Assembly: GCA_020403425.1 (NCBI GenBank)
Contig: JADBXR010000008.1
Location: forward strand, 1-64,000
Direction of reading: 5' to 3'
Origin: Chitinophagaceae bacterium
GTDB taxonomy: Bacteria; Bacteroidota; Bacteroidia; Chitinophagales; Chitinophagaceae
DNA: 64,000 bases
Part shown: positions 43,561 through 52,764 of the stretch, piece after piece
Layout: every line of letters begins with the position of its first letter
Numbering within the stretch: position 1 is the first letter of the stretch
The notes under the pieces: generated by a model
The model's database searches: none
What the model saw: the letters and a program-made list of their open reading frames with translations, nothing else
Told to the model about the DNA's origin: nothing
Position numbers and translations under genes: made by a program

Positions 43561-43657
43561 GGCAGGCTACTCGCATCGCACCGCTCAACCGCTTATCCTT
43601 GCTGCATTCCTGCCCTGGGGAGGTTCAGCAGGAGCTGGTCGTGCGAGACCTGCCGGC
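43561..43657 (-). ncRNA. ffs: Signal recognition particle RNA, small bacterial type
   Basis: On the minus strand about 97 bases fold as a long hairpin. The ends GCCGGCAGG...GCCTGCC pair (with CGCA/TGCG beyond). The apical helix 8 carries the universally conserved elements: GAACCTCCCCAGG, then the GGAA tetraloop in GGCAGGAATGCAGCAAGG, then the asymmetric loop. The RNA ends in TTTTTTTT (43551-43560 region), as expected for an intrinsic terminator. With Ffh and FtsY it targets nascent membrane proteins. Confidence 0.85.
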
Positions 43658-43658
43658 G

Positions 43659-43666
43659 CAAAAATA
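43659..43666 (-). promoter_or_regulatory. -7 box of the SRP RNA promoter
   Basis: TATTTTTG (minus strand) matches TAnnTTTG exactly and lies directly before the predicted RNA 5' end. No clear -33 TTTG is seen. Confidence 0.55.
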
Positions 43667-43739
43667 AGGGTTGACAGGCTAATTCGATTATTTTTTTGAA
43701 GGATTCTGACCGAAATAAATATCATCCATAGATTTCAGC

Positions 43740-45029
43740 TTAAAAATTTTGCCGCTCATTACGCGAATTCACTGAACGGATGCCCACCAGTTCATCATGC
43801 CGGCTGCTGAAGGAACGGTAATAAAACAGGACGGTATACTCATTCTCCGTTTCCCAGTAATTGCCCTCCGTTAAAGCGGGGTCAGCTTTTTCTTCCGGAT
43901 GTTTATCACTTTTGGTCACATAAGCATAACTGTAATAGCCCTGTTTCAGCAATATGGTCTTGGTATACAGTCCCCGGGCCGCATCATACACCATCCTTGA
44001 AGTATCCCCTATCTGGTTACCGGTAAAGGATCCCAGCAGGTATACCGATCTTCCTGCAAAGGGCTGCCTGTTGGCAGGTGCAAAAGTGAAATGCACATAT
44101 GCATAATCCGTTTGCCACCAGGGATTCAGCGATTCGGTGGTATTGATCTCATCCCAGCCATTACGGTCGCGAAAAAAAAGGTAACGAAGGTTGTTCCTTT
44201 CCAGATCGGGTTTCAGGTACACATCAACGGGCTCCCTGGCCTTGTCTACCCGGTCCATCCTATCGCTCAGAAAACGGAAGCTCTGCAGATCGGCCCAGCG
44301 GTATTCCTTCCCTGCCGGGAAGATGCAATCCTGTTCTGCATTGTATTCCATCATCTTACCGCGGATAAAAGTGGGTTGTATATCCCTGATCGCATCGTCC
44401 CAGCGGTTGTTCTGCAGGATCACCAGTTTGGTCTGTTGCGGGCTCAGTATATTCAGCTGCTGCGTATTCACCGCTACCTGTATCTTTTGATGGGTGCGCA
44501 AGATCTCATTATCAAAAGGCTGCTGTACCTGCGCACCAACGCTTGCCCGGTTATCCACCACCAGCATCCTTTTGGTGAAAGCCAGTTTGGACGTGTCCGC
44601 ATCCAGGTAGACTTTCAGCAAGTAGTTCCCGCTTTTCGAGGGCATACAGTTGCGGTCCGGCAACAATGCCTGATAATGTACATAACGGCTGGCAGTCACC
44701 GTAGATGCTCGGTACTGACTGAGCCGGTTCTGCGGGAACCCCCTGATATAATCGAACGGACTCACATCTGCAGGTGTCCAGTCGGCATTGCACAGAACAA
44801 AGGTGTAGTAGTAATTTTTAGGGACCCCGCTCATATCGTCGAAATGCAGTTCCAGCAGGTCTGAAGAATTAAGCGTGATCAGGGCCATACTTTGCTGGTT
44901 ATTCTGCTGAAACAGCCTGGGGGTCCGTATCTCCGGCATATAAACATGATCAGGTAATCTTTGCGCAGTTGTCTTGCCCATACCTGCTATCAATAATACC
45001 CAAACGAAAAGGTTTCGCATACGTGCCAT
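43740..45029 (-). CDS. Type IX secretion plug-domain protein (DUF5103)
   Basis: The product is 429 aa with a signal peptide (ending GKTTAQ near residue 23). An N-terminal beta-sandwich has LLELHFDDMSGVPKNYYYTFVLCNADW, SPFDYIRGFPQNRL and YLLKVYLDADTSKLAFTKRMLVVD. A C-terminal region, YVHFTFAP...YLLGSFTGN, follows. This order is that of DUF5103, now named for the plug of the type IX translocon, which closes the SprA channel with PorV-like partners. It fits the T9SS cargo gene at 1531. It is divergent from the LolE-like permease gene. Confidence 0.82.
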   Translation of the reverse strand: MARMRNLFVWVLLIAGMGKTTAQRLPDHVYMPEIRTPRLFQQNNQQSMALITLNSSDLLELHFDDMSGVPKNYYYTFVLCNADWTPADVSPFDYIRGFPQNRLSQYRASTVTASRYVHYQALLPDRNCMPSKSGNYLLKVYLDADTSKLAFTKRMLVVDNRASVGAQVQQPFDNEILRTHQKIQVAVNTQQLNILSPQQTKLVILQNNRWDDAIRDIQPTFIRGKMMEYNAEQDCIFPAGKEYRWADLQSFRFLSDRMDRVDKAREPVDVYLKPDLERNNLRYLFFRDRNGWDEINTTESLNPWWQTDYAYVHFTFAPANRQPFAGRSVYLLGSFTGNQIGDTSRMVYDAARGLYTKTILLKQGYYSYAYVTKSDKHPEEKADPALTEGNYWETENEYTVLFYYRSFSSRHDELVGIRSVNSRNERQNF

Positions 45030-45067
45030 TCAGGTTTAAACATACAACATTTCTGTAACCAATTGCT

Positions 45068-45099
45068 TTTGGGGCATTGCCTGCAGCTGTGTAGTTTTG
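45068..45099 (+). promoter_or_regulatory. Bacteroidota-type promoter of the LolE-like gene
   Basis: TTTG (45068-45071), 20 bases, then TAGTTTTG (45092-45099) matches the -33 TTTG / -7 TAnnTTTG consensus without mismatch. Transcription would begin near 45106, only about 8 bases before the GTG at 45114. This decides the start in favour of that GTG. Confidence 0.65.
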
Positions 45100-45113
45100 G
45101 TGCAACCAAAATC

Positions 45114-46352
45114 GTGCCGTTGAACCTGGCTTTTCATATTGCCAAAAGAATCGCGTTTAACCGACAGAAGACCTTCTCGCGGTTCATCATTCGCCTGTCC
45201 ATTACCGCAACGGCACTGAGTGTAATGGCGATGATCATCACGCTCTCCTTTGTGAACGGGTTCCAGCGAACGGTGTCGGAGAAAGTGTTCAACTTCTGGG
45301 GACATGTACGCGTACAGAAATATGAACCCAACAAATCATTGGTGGCCGAAGAAACAGCCATCAATAAGGACGCATCCATAGAAGCATTGATCAGGCAGGA
45401 CCCGGATGTTCTGCAGCTGCAAAGTTTTGCCACCAAATCGGCCGTACTGGAAAAGAACAAGGAAATAGAAGGGGTATTGCTGAAAGGCATTGAACGGGAT
45501 TACGACAGCAGTCGGTTACATCCTTACCTGTCAGCGGGCAGATGGATCCGTTTTGATACGGCCGGTTACAGCAAAGAGATCCTGCTTTCGCAGCAACTAG
45601 CGGCCCAGCTAAAGATCGATCTATCGGATACCATCACCGTTTATTTCATTTCCGGGATCGATGGTGCCAGAACCTACCGGAAGCTGTCTGTGGTGGGTAT
45701 CTATAAGACGGGCATCGAAGAATACGACAAACTTTTTGTACTGGGCGATCTGGACCTGATACGCCGGGTGAACGACTGGGCGCCCGACCAGACAGGCGGA
45801 TACGAGATCTTCCTGAAGGAACATAGCAGCATCGACAGTGTGAGCAACCGTTTGTCCGATGCCTTGCCCGCAGCCTGGATGAGCCGAAGCATCCGTGAAG
45901 TGTATCCCAATATCTTCGACTGGCTGAGCATACAGGATATGAACCGCAATGTGATCTTTATTGTGATGTCGGTAGTGGCCATCATCAACCTCATTACCTG
46001 TCTGCTCATACTGATACTGGAACGCACCCGTATGGTGGGCATTCTAAAAGCCCTGGGTGCTGAAGACGGACTGATCCGCAAAGTATTCCTCTACCATGCC
46101 ACAGTGATCACATTCACCGGCATCGGCACAGGTTTCATACTGGGCATAGGACTCTGTCTACTGCAACAGGTCACCGGTTTTATTACACTGGACGAAGCCT
46201 CCTATTATGTATCCACCGCTCCCGTCCATATTATCTGGTGGCAGATCGTATTGGTATGCATTGCTACGGCCGTGGTCTGTTACCTGGCACTGATCATTCC
46301 TACCTGGCTCATTAAAAAGATTGAACCTGTAAAAGCGATCCAGTTCCGGTAA
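45114..46352 (+). CDS. LolC/E-like FtsX-domain ABC permease
   Basis: This protein of about 412 aa has an N-terminal helix (IRLSITATALSVMAMIITLSFVNGFQ), a periplasmic MacB-like core (about 45-250) and three C-terminal helices with the FtsX motif ILERTRMVGILKALGAEDGLI. The end is WLIKKIEPVKAIQFR. This four-helix single-FtsX layout is that of LolC/LolE lipoprotein-release permeases, although no ATPase gene adjoins it. The GTG at 45114 (MPLNLAFHIAKRI) is chosen from the promoter position. Confidence 0.85.
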   Translation: MPLNLAFHIAKRIAFNRQKTFSRFIIRLSITATALSVMAMIITLSFVNGFQRTVSEKVFNFWGHVRVQKYEPNKSLVAEETAINKDASIEALIRQDPDVLQLQSFATKSAVLEKNKEIEGVLLKGIERDYDSSRLHPYLSAGRWIRFDTAGYSKEILLSQQLAAQLKIDLSDTITVYFISGIDGARTYRKLSVVGIYKTGIEEYDKLFVLGDLDLIRRVNDWAPDQTGGYEIFLKEHSSIDSVSNRLSDALPAAWMSRSIREVYPNIFDWLSIQDMNRNVIFIVMSVVAIINLITCLLILILERTRMVGILKALGAEDGLIRKVFLYHATVITFTGIGTGFILGIGLCLLQQVTGFITLDEASYYVSTAPVHIIWWQIVLVCIATAVVCYLALIIPTWLIKKIEPVKAIQFR

Positions 46353-46364
46353 TAGCCTTACCGA

Positions 46365-47093
46365 TCATTTTACCCGGGTAAGATGCGATACAATGATGCC
46401 GGTGGCCACCGCGGCATTCAGGGATTCGGCCCCACCGATCCTGGGAATGGTGACAGGATGCGAGATGAACTGCAACAGCTCCGGCGCGATGCCTTTGGAT
46501 TCATTCCCGATCACTAACAAACCCTCTTTCAACGGAGTTTCCTCAAAGAGGTTCTTTCCGGTCAGTAAGGCACCGTACACAGGAAGTTTCACCGACTGCA
46601 GAAAGGTTGGCAAAGGCGTATACCATACCTGCACCCTGGCAAAACTACCCATGGTACTCTGGATCACTTTGGGATTGTAGCATTCTACGGTATCCGGACT
46701 GGCAACGATCTGCCGGATACCAAACCAGTCGGCAATGCGGATGATGGTACCCAGGTTACCGGGGTCCTGTATATTATCCAGCACCAGGGTGAGTTGGTTC
46801 TCCAGTTCTGGGCTGGGAGCCTGTTCCGGCTGCACTACCACTGCCAGCACCTGGTTAGGGGTTTGCAGATTGCTGATCCTTTCCAGTTCCTGTTCGGTGA
46901 TTACGGTCAGATTCGGCAAGTGGCTGTGTTTCTCCGCCCAGGCGGCCAGGGCATAAATACCTTTCACCTCATATTGGGTAAGCAACAGCTCTTCTACCAG
47001 CTTGGCGCCCTCCACAATAAACAGCCGTTCTTCCTGCCTTTGTTTTTTCTGGCACAAAGATTGGATATATTTGAGCTCATTCTTGCTTAACAT
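46365..47093 (-). CDS. TrmH/SpoU family rRNA 2'-O-methyltransferase
   Basis: The product is 242 aa. An N-terminal RNA-binding subdomain (LSKNELKYIQSLCQKKQRQEERLFIVEGAKLVEELL) precedes the SPOUT knot domain with NIQDPGNLGTIIRIADWFG, VIGNESKGI and IPRIGGAESLNAAVATGII. It methylates a ribose of 23S rRNA or tRNA using SAM. Its ATG lies 5 bases from the ATG of the divergent TamL gene, so the two promoters must lie within each other's coding region. Confidence 0.9.
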   Translation of the reverse strand: MLSKNELKYIQSLCQKKQRQEERLFIVEGAKLVEELLLTQYEVKGIYALAAWAEKHSHLPNLTVITEQELERISNLQTPNQVLAVVVQPEQAPSPELENQLTLVLDNIQDPGNLGTIIRIADWFGIRQIVASPDTVECYNPKVIQSTMGSFARVQVWYTPLPTFLQSVKLPVYGALLTGKNLFEETPLKEGLLVIGNESKGIAPELLQFISHPVTIPRIGGAESLNAAVATGIIVSHLTRVK

Positions 47094-47098
47094 GCTGT

Positions 47099-49474
47099 AT
47101 GGGTTTGACCTTTCATAATATACATATTCGCTCCTTTCTCTGTTTTTCTCTCCTGCTGGTGCTCTTCAGTTCCTGTTCGATAGTGAATTTCACCACCGTC
47201 AAAAACCCGCCCGCCAACAAAGCCTTCGTATTCGATAACAAGATCGAACTCAAAGGAAATATATCCAAAGATGAGAAAAAACGTTTGTCCGAGGAACTTA
47301 TCAATTACTGGGATGACAGCCTGAAAGTACCAAAGATCCAGCAGTTCGGGGTGTTTTATAAGATCAAGAACCCGCCGGTATTCGATTCTGCCAATATCAC
47401 CCGCACTGTAGCATTGATGAATGCCTACCTTAACTCGCAGGGATATTATTATGCCACTTACGCAGACTCCGTAAAGATCGACACCGTAAAGGAGCAGATC
47501 CGCGCAAAGATCAATATGCGCATCCAGGTAGGTAAGAACATTACCATCGACTCTGTTTCCTTTGCACTGGGCGACAGCACCCTGCAACAACTCACCAAAG
47601 AAAAAGAGAACAGCACCCTGCTGAAGAAAGGGGTGCCGTACACCAAAGGACTGATCAGTTCCGAGCTCGACCGCCTGGTGGGTCTGTACCGGCAGAATGG
47701 ATATTTCCTGTTCACCCGTGATGATATTTTTGCGGAAGCCGATACAACCGATCCCCGCCTGCTCGAGTTAACACTGGACCCTTTTAAACAGGCCCAGCTG
47801 ATCGCAGAAGCGGCCAAAGCAAGAAGGGAGAACCCGACATGGGACATCACCATCTTCAACAGGCCCATCACTGATTCGAACCGGCTTAAACGGTATTACA
47901 TCGGACAGTTGTATTATTATCCGGAGACCAAGATGTCCGATATCCCCGACAGCCTGCTGAAACGGACCGATTTTCTGGAGACGCATCGCAGGAATATGAC
48001 CATTCGTTACAAAAAAGGGCTTTTCAATTACCGCCCGCTGCGCGAACATACTTTCCTGCGTAACGGTACCCTGTACAATGAGAACGATTATTTCAAATCC
48101 ATCAACACACTTGGACAGATCGGCGCCTGGCAACAGGTAGATGCCAGGCCGGTGATCCGTGGCAAGGATAGCCTGGATGTGTATTTTTTCCTGGCCCCCG
48201 CCATCAAGCAGAACTTCACCGTAGATCTGGAAGGCAGCCGCAACACGGCCGATTTTGGCCTGGGTAACCTCTGGGGTATCTCTACCAATTTTGCCTACAA
48301 CAACAAAAACGTATGGAAAAGTGCGGTGCAGTCGCTCACCACATTACGCACAGGAGTGGAGCTGAACCTGCTTACCAGCGATAAAAGCCGTTTACTGCAG
48401 ACCTTTCTGGTGAACGTCGGGCACACCTACGCATTTCCCAAGCTGATCGTCCCTTTCAAGAACTGGCGGGCACTGAACCGGCTCGACAATAAAAAAACAC
48501 TGTTTTCCATCAACGGCTCTTATGTGGACAGAAGGGATTTTTACAAACTGCGTTCCCTGGTGACCAGCTGGGGTTATGAATGGAAAAAGGGAAACAATAC
48601 CTGGTTGTACAAACCACTGAATGTGGAACTCTACTCAATAGATACCCTGGATGGTTTAAGACGTTTGTTCGACAGTATCCCATTCTTACGGTCCTCTTTC
48701 AATTCAGGCAGGGTGATCAGCCAGAGCCTTTCACTGGTAAGGAACTTCATCAACAGCAACAATCCCAACCGGAGCCATTATATGCGCATCGGGTTGGAAG
48801 AAGCTGGTGGGCTGTTCAGCCTGTTCGGCGGTGTCCGTAACCAGATCTACCGGTATGTGAAACTGGAAGCCGAGTATCGGGAGTCCATCAAAATGCGCAA
48901 GACCGAACTGGCCTTCCGTGCCTTCGCGGGAGTGGGATATAATTATGGGAACGATACACTTCGCGACAGAACCCTCCCCTTCTTCAAACAATTCTCTGCC
49001 GGCGGACCATACAGTATGCGGGCCTGGGGATTGCGGCAATTGGGACTGGGCAGTTCGAAACAAAGTGAGGCCAGTGCCAGCGCCAACAGTTATCGGGACC
49101 GTTTTGGCGACTTCCAGCTGGAAGCCAATATTGAATACCGTTATCCGCTGGGGACCATCGCGGGCGTTAAGATCGGAAGTGCTTTGTTTGCAGATATCGG
49201 GAATATCTGGAACCTTAAGAGCAACAACGTTGATCCCGAAGCAAAATTCTCATTTAAAAACCTGGGGCGCGATCTGGCGATCGGCGTAGGTACCGGAGTA
49301 CGGGTAGACTTCTCTTATTTCCTAATCCGGCTAGACCTGGCTTATAAAGTGAAGGACCCTGCAAGACAATACAACAATGGCTGGATGGATCAATTCCAAT
49401 GGACAGAGAACAGGGCCAACGGGTTGAAGATACCCAACTACGCCTTACAGTTAGGCATCGGCCTGCCCTTCTGA
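47099..49474 (+). CDS. BamA/TamA-family outer membrane lipoprotein (TamL type)
   Basis: The product is 791 aa. It has a signal peptide with lipobox LFSSC (Cys near 26) and POTRA-like repeats in the first half (YLNSQGYYYATYADSVKI, RLVGLYRQNGYFLFTRDDIF). The C-terminal 16-strand barrel ends in LGIGLPF. The lid-loop motif appears as GGPYSMRAWGLRQLG (RAW in the position of the RGF/RGY motif). Lipid-anchored Bacteroidota homologs (TamL) insert outer membrane proteins together with TamB. Its 3' end overlaps the convergent truB gene by 24 bases. Confidence 0.88.
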   Translation: MGLTFHNIHIRSFLCFSLLLVLFSSCSIVNFTTVKNPPANKAFVFDNKIELKGNISKDEKKRLSEELINYWDDSLKVPKIQQFGVFYKIKNPPVFDSANITRTVALMNAYLNSQGYYYATYADSVKIDTVKEQIRAKINMRIQVGKNITIDSVSFALGDSTLQQLTKEKENSTLLKKGVPYTKGLISSELDRLVGLYRQNGYFLFTRDDIFAEADTTDPRLLELTLDPFKQAQLIAEAAKARRENPTWDITIFNRPITDSNRLKRYYIGQLYYYPETKMSDIPDSLLKRTDFLETHRRNMTIRYKKGLFNYRPLREHTFLRNGTLYNENDYFKSINTLGQIGAWQQVDARPVIRGKDSLDVYFFLAPAIKQNFTVDLEGSRNTADFGLGNLWGISTNFAYNNKNVWKSAVQSLTTLRTGVELNLLTSDKSRLLQTFLVNVGHTYAFPKLIVPFKNWRALNRLDNKKTLFSINGSYVDRRDFYKLRSLVTSWGYEWKKGNNTWLYKPLNVELYSIDTLDGLRRLFDSIPFLRSSFNSGRVISQSLSLVRNFINSNNPNRSHYMRIGLEEAGGLFSLFGGVRNQIYRYVKLEAEYRESIKMRKTELAFRAFAGVGYNYGNDTLRDRTLPFFKQFSAGGPYSMRAWGLRQLGLGSSKQSEASASANSYRDRFGDFQLEANIEYRYPLGTIAGVKIGSALFADIGNIWNLKSNNVDPEAKFSFKNLGRDLAIGVGTGVRVDFSYFLIRLDLAYKVKDPARQYNNGWMDQFQWTENRANGLKIPNYALQLGIGLPF

Positions 49475-50176
49475 TGCAGCGGCCAGTTGTCTGAGCTCCT
49501 GTTCAAAGCCTTCAATGGTTTGTGCGTCTTCCACTTTGAACAGGCCGATGCGGGTCCTGCGCAAACTACTCATGTAACCACCCACACCCAGGGCCGCACC
49601 AAAATCATGTGCCAGACTCCTGATATAGGTACCAGTGGAACATACTACGCGAAAATGCACAACAGGCAATTCTATTTTCTCGATCATGAAAGAATATATG
49701 GTGACGGGCCGGGGTTCCAGTTTAACATCTACCCCCTTTCTTGCGGCCAGGTACACAGGTTTGCCTTCCTGTTTGATGGCAGAATGAATGGGCGGCACCT
49801 GCATGATCTCCCCGCTAAATGATTGGGTGGCCTGATGAATAGCTTCTTCGGAAAGACGGTGATAGTCTTTGTGGTCGCGGGGCTCACTTTCCAGATCGTA
49901 TGTGGGAGTAACAGCGCCAAGGGTAAAAGTTCCGGTATACTCTTTCTCCATCCCCATGTATTCATTGATCTTCTTGGTGAACTTACCGGTGCAAACGATC
50001 AGTAATCCGGTGGCAAGTGGATCCAGGGTGCCTGCATGCCCTACCTTCATTACCCTTGTCAGGTTCCGGATCTTACGGACCATGTCGAAAGAGGTCCAGC
50101 GGAGTGGCTTATCAAATAACAGCACCTTACCGTCAAGATAAGGTTGCATATGATCCGGAAGCGGTTTCTGTTTCAT
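49451..50176 (-). CDS. truB: tRNA pseudouridine(55) synthase
   Basis: This 241-aa TruB has the motif GHAGTLDPLATGLL with catalytic Asp52, LFDKPLRWTSFDMVRKIRN at the start, KEYTGTFTLGAVTPTYDLES, and SGEIMQVPPIHSAIKQEGKP. It makes pseudouridine 55 in the T-arm of tRNAs. It lacks an appended PUA domain, giving the short bacterial form. It converges on the TamL gene with a 24-base coding overlap. Confidence 0.93.
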   Translation of the reverse strand: MKQKPLPDHMQPYLDGKVLLFDKPLRWTSFDMVRKIRNLTRVMKVGHAGTLDPLATGLLIVCTGKFTKKINEYMGMEKEYTGTFTLGAVTPTYDLESEPRDHKDYHRLSEEAIHQATQSFSGEIMQVPPIHSAIKQEGKPVYLAARKGVDVKLEPRPVTIYSFMIEKIELPVVHFRVVCSTGTYIRSLAHDFGAALGVGGYMSSLRRTRIGLFKVEDAQTIEGFEQELRQLAAASEGQADA

Positions 50177-50204
50177 GAAATAGGACGCAATTGGACGAAC
50201 AACG

Positions 50205-50278
50205 GAACAGATGAGTAAAGGACCGATGATCAGCTATCATCTTCCTGCAACAGTCATCTGTTCTTTGCTCATCTGTTC
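50205..50278. repeat. Imperfect 16-bp inverted repeat between truB and proS
   Basis: GAACAGATGAGTAAAG (50205-50220) and CTTTGCTCATCTGTTC (50263-50278) pair with a single mismatch around a 42-base centre that itself contains GATGATCAGCTATCATC. No T tract follows, so a simple terminator is not evident. Confidence 0.55.
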
Positions 50279-50284
50279 AATATT

Positions 50285-51763
50285 CTAATACGCTCTGGCA
50301 AATAAAACCCTTTGCGCAGAGGGTTTGCCGGTCAGGATACACTTTCCTTCTTCCTGTGGGTTATTCAATGGGATACAACGTATGGTGGCCTTACAGAGTT
50401 CCTTGATCTTGTCTTCTGTTTCAGGTGTACCATCCCAGTGTGCCGATACGAAGCCCCCTTTATTGTCCAGCAACTGTACGAACTCGTCCCAGTTGTCTGT
50501 GCGGGTAATGTGTTCATCACGGAACTGTTTGGCCCTGTTGAAAAGATTGGTCTGTATCTCTTCCAGCAGGTTGCTGATATAGCTTTCGATGCCATCCATA
50601 CTTACCGTGTTCTTCTCCTTGGTGTCCCTCCTGGCCACTTCCACCACATTGTTCTCCAGGTCACGGGCACCAATGGCTATACGTACCGGAACCCCTTTCA
50701 TTTCGTATTCGGCGAATTTCCATCCGGGTCTTGCATTGTCGGCATCATCGTATTTCACCGAAATGCCCAGTGCTTTCAGGTTCTTCACCACCGCGTTGAC
50801 CTTTTCGTCGATCAGCGCTTTCTGTTCATCCCCCTTGTAAATAGGAACGATCACCACCTGCACCGGTGCGATCTTCGGAGGCAGGATCAAACCGTCATCA
50901 TCGCTGTGCGCCATCACCAGGGCGCCGATCAGTCGGGTACTTACGCCCCAGCTGGTGGCCCATACATAATCCAGTTTATTATCCCTATCGGTGAACTTCA
51001 CATCAAATGCCTTGGCAAAATTCTGCCCCAGAAAATGTGAAGTACCCGCCTGGAGTGCTTTACCATCCTGCATCAGCGCTTCGATACAATAGGTATCTTC
51101 TGCACCGGCAAAACGCTCATTCGGACTTTTCACTCCTTTGATCACGGGCAATGCCATCCAGTTCTCTACAAAATCGGCATATACATCCAGCATTTTTTTG
51201 GTTTCCACCACGGCTTCTTCTGCTGTGGCATGGGCCGTGTGTCCTTCCTGCCAGAGGAACTCCGCCGTACGCAGGAATAAACGGGTACGCATTTCCCAAC
51301 GAACCACATTGGCCCACTGGTTCACCAGGATGGGCAGGTCGCGGTACGATTGTATCCATCCTTTATAGGTATTCCAGATGATGGCCTCACTGGTAGGACG
51401 CACCACCAGCTCTTCTTCCAGCCTGGCTTCGGGGTCTACGATCAGTTTGCCTTTGTTATTCGGGTCTGAGGTAAGACGGTAATGGGTCACCACGGCACAT
51501 TCCTTGGCAAAACCTTCCGCATTCTTTTCTTCCGCCTCAAACAGGCTCTTGGGAACGAACAGGGGGAAATAAGCATTCTGGTGACCGGTCTCCTTGAACA
51601 TCCTGTCCAGCACATCACGCATGTTCTCCCACAAGGCAAAACCATAGGGTTTGATCACCATACAACCCCTGACAGCACTATAATCTGCAAGACTTCCCTT
51701 GATCACCAGGTCATTATACCATTGTGAATAATCCTGCGCTCTAGATGTAATTTCCTTACCCAT
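50285..51763 (-). CDS. proS: Proline--tRNA ligase, archaeal/eukaryotic-like type
   Basis: This 492-aa class II synthetase has motif 1 around [16 protein letters not shown], motif 2 [28 protein letters not shown], motif 3 [26 protein letters not shown], and an anticodon-binding domain ([13 protein letters not shown]). Its C-terminal extension ends [14 protein letters not shown]. The lack of an editing insertion and presence of this tail identify the ProS type 3 found in Bacteroidota. Cys residues in CKATIRC and KCILTGK may be zinc-site remnants. Confidence 0.94.
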   Translation of the reverse strand: MGKEITSRAQDYSQWYNDLVIKGSLADYSAVRGCMVIKPYGFALWENMRDVLDRMFKETGHQNAYFPLFVPKSLFEAEEKNAEGFAKECAVVTHYRLTSDPNNKGKLIVDPEARLEEELVVRPTSEAIIWNTYKGWIQSYRDLPILVNQWANVVRWEMRTRLFLRTAEFLWQEGHTAHATAEEAVVETKKMLDVYADFVENWMALPVIKGVKSPNERFAGAEDTYCIEALMQDGKALQAGTSHFLGQNFAKAFDVKFTDRDNKLDYVWATSWGVSTRLIGALVMAHSDDDGLILPPKIAPVQVVIVPIYKGDEQKALIDEKVNAVVKNLKALGISVKYDDADNARPGWKFAEYEMKGVPVRIAIGARDLENNVVEVARRDTKEKNTVSMDGIESYISNLLEEIQTNLFNRAKQFRDEHITRTDNWDEFVQLLDNKGGFVSAHWDGTPETEDKIKELCKATIRCIPLNNPQEEGKCILTGKPSAQRVLFARAY

Positions 51764-51901
51764 ATTTCTTTAACATTCTTTTAACATATATAAAGACTTA
51801 CAATTGTTAGTTGGCAAAGGATTTGTCACATAATTGTAAGAAGCCATAGCGGCTGCGCAAATGTAGGTAACTTAGCTTTATCTAACCCTAATCCTGCTTA
51901 T

Positions 51902-52681
51902 ATGAAACAGGTTTTACTACTATCGGTACTTGCTGTAACACTACTATCCAGTTGTTCCACTGCCTTCAAAAACGGGCAAACACCTGACGATGTGTATTAT
52001 TCACCCGGCCGCGAGCTGGAAGAGGAAGTGCTGAGCCAGAAGGATCAGCAAAAGCAGAAAGAAGCCTACCAGGCGTATGTCAGCAGCATGGACGACAGGT
52101 ACCTGCGCATGAAGGTGGCCAACCGCTACCGTTGGGGCGGGATCGACAATTTTGATTACTGGTACGATAGCCGTTACGATTTCGGCACATACAATTACCA
52201 ATATTACAGCAGTCTGAACCCCTATGCTTACTGGAACCCAGGTTTCGGGCTGGGCATGGGTTACGGTAATTACTATCCCGGCAGGTATGGCTGGGGATGG
52301 AGCAGTCCCGTGTACACAGTGGTGCATTATTACTCACTGACACCCAGCAACCCGGGCGGATATACATTTGGCAGCAATATCACCGCCTACCGCAATAAGA
52401 ATTATGATAACAACAACTACGGTTACAAAGACCCCAAAACCGGTGCTTTTGTGCCCAGTGGCAGCAACAGTAACTTCGGTAGCCTGTTAAAAAGAGTATT
52501 CTCCGGCTCATCCGAGGGCAGCAGCTACAGTTACGACAGGCCGGTAAGGACCTTCTCTAACACGCCTTCCAATAATCCAACCTATACACCACCTCCTACT
52601 AGTAGCAGCGCGGGTGGTAACAGTGGCGGATTCAAAAGCACCGGCAGCAGTACCAGTACCGGCCGTGGAGGACGAGGATAG
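51902..52681 (+). CDS. Tyr/Gly/Ser-rich lipoprotein
   Basis: This 259-aa lipoprotein has lipobox TLLSSC (Cys18). A charged helix (ELEEEVLSQKDQQKQKEAYQ) is followed by a Tyr/Asn/Trp/Gly-rich centre (FDYWYDSRYDFGTYNYQYY) and a Ser/Pro/Gly-rich unordered tail ending STGRGGRG. No family function is known to me. It is followed 83 bases later by an outer membrane protein gene, and the pair may act together at the outer membrane. Confidence 0.7.
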   Translation: MKQVLLLSVLAVTLLSSCSTAFKNGQTPDDVYYSPGRELEEEVLSQKDQQKQKEAYQAYVSSMDDRYLRMKVANRYRWGGIDNFDYWYDSRYDFGTYNYQYYSSLNPYAYWNPGFGLGMGYGNYYPGRYGWGWSSPVYTVVHYYSLTPSNPGGYTFGSNITAYRNKNYDNNNYGYKDPKTGAFVPSGSNSNFGSLLKRVFSGSSEGSSYSYDRPVRTFSNTPSNNPTYTPPPTSSSAGGNSGGFKSTGSSTSTGRGGRG

Positions 52682-52764
52682 ATTTTTTCTTTCATCATTT
52701 TCATCCCATTATCAAAACACCTGGTCAGGTTTTCACGGTCCATTGTGTATCCAAAAACGCTTGT

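Noticed and set aside
44091..44864. 257-aa plus-strand frame opposite the T9SS plug gene
   Set aside because: No start context or family features; the opposite strand encodes a recognised secreted protein.
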